Positions 13,226 through 16,424 of a stretch of DNA of 16,424 nucleotides are shown here, one piece after another (the first letter of the stretch is position 1; every line of letters starts with the position of its first letter). The notes beneath the pieces were generated by a model, which was not told the origin of the DNA, did not search any database, and worked only from the letters and a program-made list of their open reading frames with translations. Both the position numbers and the translations under genes were made by a program. Location: assembly GCA_029974875.1 (NCBI GenBank), contig JARKQP010000048.1, positions 1 to 16,424 on the forward strand, read 5' to 3'. The DNA comes from Mobilitalea sp. Its GTDB lineage: Bacteria; Bacillota_A; Clostridia; Lachnospirales; Lachnospiraceae.

Positions 13226-14272
13226 TTGAAACAAATCCAGCGGTCAGGAAACAAAATAGCACAGTTGATTATAGTAGTTTTTGTTGCGGTATTGATGTTT
13301 GACACATTTTATTTAATAAACATAATGCAGAGTACGGGCAGGGTGATCAATTACACGGGCATCCTCAGGGGAGCAACCCAAAGGCTGGTGAAATTGGAGC
13401 TTTCAGGACAACCAAATGATGAGTTAATTGGGTACTTGGATGAGATTATCCATGATCTCCGCTATGGCGGAGGAAAATACAGGCTGGTTAAGCTAAAAAA
13501 GGAAGAATATTTAATACAGCTCAATTCCTTATTGGTACAGTGGGAGGAGCTAAAGTCCTCGATCCAGGAATACCGCAAGAAGGGCGAAGAGCCGGAAGGG
13601 TTAATGAAGCTGAGTGAGGATTATTTTAACAGCTCCAATGAAATGGTCGGCCTGGTGGAGTTATATTCAGAAGAAAAGGCAGGGAAACTGCGGATCAATG
13701 AAATTCTTTTATCCATCAGTATTCTAGCCCTGATCCTCATATCCTTCCAGCAGACCTATTACGAGTTTGTGCTTGTGCGCAGGAATAAGGAGCTCAGTAC
13801 GGCGGCATACCTGGACAAGCTTACTGGAATTCCGGGAAGAAGAAGCTGCGAGGAGCTGCTCTGGTATCCGGTTGATATGAAAGCATCATCCTATTGTGTC
13901 ATTATGATGGATTTAAATAACCTGAAAAAGGTCAATGATGAGCTGGGACACAGTATGGGGGATAAACTGATCAAGGCCTTTGCTGGAATTTTGTATAAAT
14001 TCAGCAATAAAAAAGTATTCGTGGGTCGTTACGGCGGGGATGAATTCCTATGGATTGTACGTGATTATAGCGAGGAAATGATCCAGCGCCTTCTGGGAGA
14101 TATCAAAAAAGAAGTGGATGAATTTAACCGGGCGGAGAGTAAATTTGAAATCCAATACGCCAGTGGACATGAGTGTATAGGAGACTCACTTTTGGAGATG
14201 CTGGAAAGCGCAGATAAAAAAATGTATGAAAATAAAAGACGGATGAAGGCGGCAGCTGGAATAAGTGTATAA
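13226..14272 (+). CDS. Membrane-bound diguanylate cyclase (GGDEF) with PilJ/NarX-like sensor domain
   Basis: 348 residues. Transmembrane helix 1 is at about 10-33. An extracytoplasmic helical sensor of about 120 residues begins with INYTGILRGATQRLVKLEL, resembling the start of PilJ/NarX-type four-helix sensors. Helix 2 is at about 156-178. The GGDEF domain begins at DKLTGIPGRR and contains MDLNNLKKVNDELGHSMGD and an intact RYGGDEF (270-274), so cyclase activity making c-di-GMP from two GTP is expected. The RxxD product-inhibition site normally found just upstream is absent (FSNKKVFVGR in its place). The start is TTG 13226 with GAAGGAGA 8 nt upstream. The last 14 codons form the first unit of the 42-bp repeat that continues past the stop. 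Confidence 0.92.
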   Translation: MKQIQRSGNKIAQLIIVVFVAVLMFDTFYLINIMQSTGRVINYTGILRGATQRLVKLELSGQPNDELIGYLDEIIHDLRYGGGKYRLVKLKKEEYLIQLNSLLVQWEELKSSIQEYRKKGEEPEGLMKLSEDYFNSSNEMVGLVELYSEEKAGKLRINEILLSISILALILISFQQTYYEFVLVRRNKELSTAAYLDKLTGIPGRRSCEELLWYPVDMKASSYCVIMMDLNNLKKVNDELGHSMGDKLIKAFAGILYKFSNKKVFVGRYGGDEFLWIVRDYSEEMIQRLLGDIKKEVDEFNRAESKFEIQYASGHECIGDSLLEMLESADKKMYENKRRMKAAAGISV

Positions 14273-14395
14273 AGTAAAAGTCGGATGAGGGTGGCGGCTG
14301 GAATAAATATATGAAGTAAAAGGCGGATGAAGGCGGCAGGCGAAATAAATGTATGAAGTAAATGGTAGATGTATGGAATAAAGGAATGAAGGCTG
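14234..14395 (+). repeat. 42-bp tandem repeat of the 3' end of the GGDEF gene, including its stop codon
   Basis: Units lie at 14234-14275, 14276-14317 and 14318-14359, with a decayed part unit to about 14395. Each is 14 codons in the frame of the gene and reads KRRMKAAAGISV-stop-S, KSRMRVAAGINI-stop-S, KRRMKAAGEINV-stop-S. The stop codon is TAA in the first unit and TGA in the next two. Further GATGAAGGCAGTG-like fragments continue to about 14450. The array fills the gap to the AraC-type gene. Confidence 0.8.
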
Positions 14396-14488
14396 CGGAT
14401 ACAGAAATATGCGGCATAAAGATGGATGAAGGCAGTGGATGAAAGCAGTGTATACAGGGAGTGGATGGTAAACAATTGAGGTGGATCA

Positions 14489-15529
14489 ATGAAACTCATA
14501 GAATATTGTAATAAAATAACAAAGCTGGAGCAGAATAAGGTAGATAATGAGAAAATCGGACGCCGGATCATGCGCCCGGAATACTCCCTTGACCAGGTGG
14601 AGGTTAAGACCTTCCCGCAGGCCTACAAGGAGGGAATCTTCCTGCTTTGCTGGAAGCTGGAGCAGGGAAGCCGCCTCCATGCCACCATCAAGCCCTATGA
14701 ACCGGCCTTCTCCTACCAGGACACCTTTCAGTCAGGGGAAAAGACCCAATTTCATACCCATGATTACATTGAATTAGCCTATGTGGTCGAGGGTGAGTTT
14801 ATGCAGAAGATCATGGGGCAGGATATCCAGTTTAAGAAGGGTGAGATCTGCCTGATTGATAAGAACTGTCTCCACCAGGATTATCTTTTTGATAGCAACA
14901 GTACCATTATTTTTATCGGCTTGGCGAATGAGATATTTGACGAGGTAATGGTCGGTAAAATTGAAGAGGAAAGTATCCTGCATTTTCTGCGGATGGCTCT
15001 CCTAAAGCAAAAGGATGTCCAGCAATTCCTGCATTTTAGGCCTAAGAATCCGGAGGACGGGCAGATGGAGGGGCTTTTGCTGTCCCTGCTGCTGGAGCTG
15101 GAACAGCGGGATGAAGCCTCAAAATATATCTGCAAAGGGCTATTAATGCGGATCCTCCATTATATCAGCTCCGAATATGACTTTTCCTTATCAAATGAAC
15201 AGAGAAAGAAGATGAACTGGATCGCCTTTATGGAAATTACAAACTACATCCAGGAGCATTATACGGATATCACAATCAAGGAGCTGGTAAAGAAATTTCA
15301 TTTTAACGAGGATTATTACAACCGGCTGTTAAAGGAAAAGGCAGGAATGACCTATTCCGAATACGTACAGAATATCCGGCTGACGCAGGCGGATAAGCTG
15401 TTGCGCAATTCAAAGCTGACGGTGGAAGAGGTGGCAAACCAGGTGGGATATCATAATAAGGGGTACTTCTATAAGATATTCACGGAGCGCTATGGCGTCA
15501 CCCCGTCAAAGCACCGGAAGCAGAGTTAA
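14489..15529 (+). CDS. AraC family transcriptional regulator with cupin sensor domain
   Basis: 346 residues. The N-terminal half is an AraC-type cupin with the metal or ligand signature FHTHDYIELAYVVEGEF (His89 and His91 region) and KKGEICLIDKNCLHQ. The C-terminal 100 residues hold the two helix-turn-helix units: ITIKELVKKFHFNEDYYNRL, then LTVEEVANQVGYHNKGYFYKIF with the closing G-TPSKHRK motif. The ATG at 14489 has TGAGGTGG about 6 nt upstream. It lies on the same strand, 157 nt before araA, so arabinose or a related sugar is the likely signal and araA the likely target. This is inferred from neighbourhood only. It is not AraR, which is a GntR/LacI chimera. Confidence 0.9.
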   Translation: MKLIEYCNKITKLEQNKVDNEKIGRRIMRPEYSLDQVEVKTFPQAYKEGIFLLCWKLEQGSRLHATIKPYEPAFSYQDTFQSGEKTQFHTHDYIELAYVVEGEFMQKIMGQDIQFKKGEICLIDKNCLHQDYLFDSNSTIIFIGLANEIFDEVMVGKIEEESILHFLRMALLKQKDVQQFLHFRPKNPEDGQMEGLLLSLLLELEQRDEASKYICKGLLMRILHYISSEYDFSLSNEQRKKMNWIAFMEITNYIQEHYTDITIKELVKKFHFNEDYYNRLLKEKAGMTYSEYVQNIRLTQADKLLRNSKLTVEEVANQVGYHNKGYFYKIFTERYGVTPSKHRKQS

Positions 15530-15610
15530 AAGAAATGAAAGGTGAAGTAGGAATAGGTAACTTTTCTGAAAGAACGGTAGGATAGGGCAATTGTAAGGCC
15601 GGACGGCATG

Positions 15611-15689
15611 TTGTACAATGAAAAAAAGAGGTGAAGCCCCTGAGAAGAGAAGGAGGCAGAGCCCCAAAAAGAAGGAGGATTGTACAATG
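15611..15689 (+). promoter_or_regulatory. araA leader: duplicated TTGTACAATG sites and duplicated SD module
   Basis: TTGTACAATG occurs at 15611-15620 and again at 15680-15689, the second covering the araA start codon. Its core TTGTACAA is a perfect palindrome and resembles half of the B. subtilis AraR operator (ATTTGTAC-GTACAAAT). Between them, an AGCCCC...AGAAGGAGG module is present twice (GAAGGAGG ending at about 15652 and at 15678). The sites could be operators for an arabinose regulator that blocks initiation or elongation at the start of araA. Confidence 0.4.
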
Positions 15690-16424
15690 TTAAAGAGTAA
15701 GGAATACAAATTCTGGTTTGCAACCGGTTCCCAATCATTATACGGCGATGAATGCCTGAGAGAGATTGCAGAGCATTCAGGAATTATTGTTGAAGCATTG
15801 AATAAATCAGGGAATTTACCCTTTGAGGTTATTTTAAAACCAACCTTAATTGACAATGTATCCATCCGTAAAATATTTAATGAAGCAAATGGAGATGAAA
15901 GCTGCGCCGGTGTTATCACCTGGATGCATACCTTTTCACCGGCAAAGTCCTGGATCCTAGGCCTTCAGGAATACAGAAAACCACTGCTCCATCTGCATAC
16001 ACAATTTAACGAAGAGATTCCCTATGACAGCATTGATATGGACTTCATGAATACAAACCAGTCCGCACACGGTGACCGTGAGTTTGGACACATGGTCAGC
16101 CGCATGGGCATTGAGCGTAAGGTAATTGTAGGTTACTGGAATGACGCGGAGATCCAGAAACGGATTGCAGACTGGATGAGAACCGCAATCGGTGTGATTG
16201 AAAGCAGCCATATCAGGATCCTGCGTGTCGGTGACAATATGAGAAATGTCGCCGTAACCGAGGGTGATAAGGTAGAGGCCCAGATTAAATTCGGATGGGA
16301 AATTGACGCATATAATATCACGGATATTGCAGAATATGTGCAAGCAGTATCAAAGAGTGACATTGATCTTCTGGTTGATGAATACTACAGTAAATATGAT
16401 ATTTTACTGGAAGGCCGGGATGCG
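15687..16424 (+). CDS. araA: L-arabinose isomerase, N-terminal half (runs off window)
   Basis: 246 codons are visible of a protein that is normally about 500 residues. It converts L-arabinose to L-ribulose in the cytoplasm, the first step of arabinose breakdown. The start MLKSKEYKFWFATGSQSLYG matches the family (FWF-TGSQ-LYG). Further family blocks are CAGVITWMHTFSPAKSWI, LLHLHTQFNEEIPYD and IDMDFMNTNQSAHGDREFGHM. The catalytic Glu and His residues known from E. coli AraA lie mostly beyond the window and cannot be checked. The start is ATG 15687 with AAGGAGG 8 nt upstream. An in-frame ATG at 15618 lacks a ribosome site. It follows the AraC-type gene and probably heads an arabinose operon. Confidence 0.95.
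   Translation, partial: MLKSKEYKFWFATGSQSLYGDECLREIAEHSGIIVEALNKSGNLPFEVILKPTLIDNVSIRKIFNEANGDESCAGVITWMHTFSPAKSWILGLQEYRKPLLHLHTQFNEEIPYDSIDMDFMNTNQSAHGDREFGHMVSRMGIERKVIVGYWNDAEIQKRIADWMRTAIGVIESSHIRILRVGDNMRNVAVTEGDKVEAQIKFGWEIDAYNITDIAEYVQAVSKSDIDLLVDEYYSKYDILLEGRDA

Noticed and set aside
14065..14571. Long minus-strand reading frames with repeated F-I-H-L-F-Q-L-P-P peptides
   Set aside because: They are antisense translations of the GGDEF gene end and of the 42-bp repeat; no ribosome site, and low-complexity peptide.
15618..15686. Upstream in-frame ATG extending AraA by 23 Lys/Arg-rich residues
   Set aside because: No ribosome site before 15618, and the family begins at the 15687 ATG, which has AAGGAGG at 8 nt.

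Overview
The window looks like chromosomal DNA of an endospore-forming clostridium, most likely of the Lachnospiraceae type. This is an inference from the spoIIA-sigF-spoVA gene order, strong AGGAGG-type ribosome binding sites with frequent GTG/TTG starts, small families common in that group (DUF4250, DUF6514-like, VanZ), and the resemblance of the proteins to clostridial homologues. No phage, insertion sequence, CRISPR array, tRNA or rRNA was seen.

Layout. (1) 1-1680: the tail of an unknown gene, a tandem array of Shine-Dalgarno/anti-Shine-Dalgarno hairpins, and a membrane-anchored TPR protein with a zinc-ribbon start, closed by a terminator. (2) 1700-6053, plus strand: the forespore cluster spoIIAA, spoIIAB, sigF, terminator, a 51-residue membrane protein, spoVAC, spoVAD, spoVAE. 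SpoIIAA and SpoIIAB control sigma-F. The SpoVA proteins move dipicolinic acid into the forespore late in sporulation. (3) 6198-8951, minus: a class A penicillin-binding protein with an Asp/Thr/Pro-rich tail, sharing a bidirectional terminator with the spoVA operon. (4) 9100-13118: housekeeping and small genes: a DUF6514-like protein (+), a YigZ/IMPACT protein (-), a VanZ-like protein (+), DUF4250 (-), the AAA+ ATPase RarA/MgsA (+) and a small two-helix membrane protein (-). (5) 13226-16424, plus: a membrane diguanylate cyclase, a decayed 42-bp tandem repeat, an AraC-type regulator and the first half of L-arabinose isomerase, which runs off the window.

The most unusual feature is a dispersed element of about 100 bp, present three times: across the start of spoIIAB (plus strand), and directly upstream of the PBP gene and of yigZ (both minus strand). 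The three copies align without gaps over the core. All keep a 9-bp stem around a 30-nt loop, with base-pair-preserving substitutions. Two encode a 10-residue leader peptide (MPAFSWRFVQ, MPALSLQFVR) with its own Shine-Dalgarno sequence. That leader stops 5 nt before an ATG in frame with the downstream gene. In the spoIIAB copy the element is fused in frame, or overlaps through ATGA, with the anti-sigma factor. This looks like a mobile or expanded cis-regulatory RNA or leader-ORF module that has been recruited to unrelated genes.
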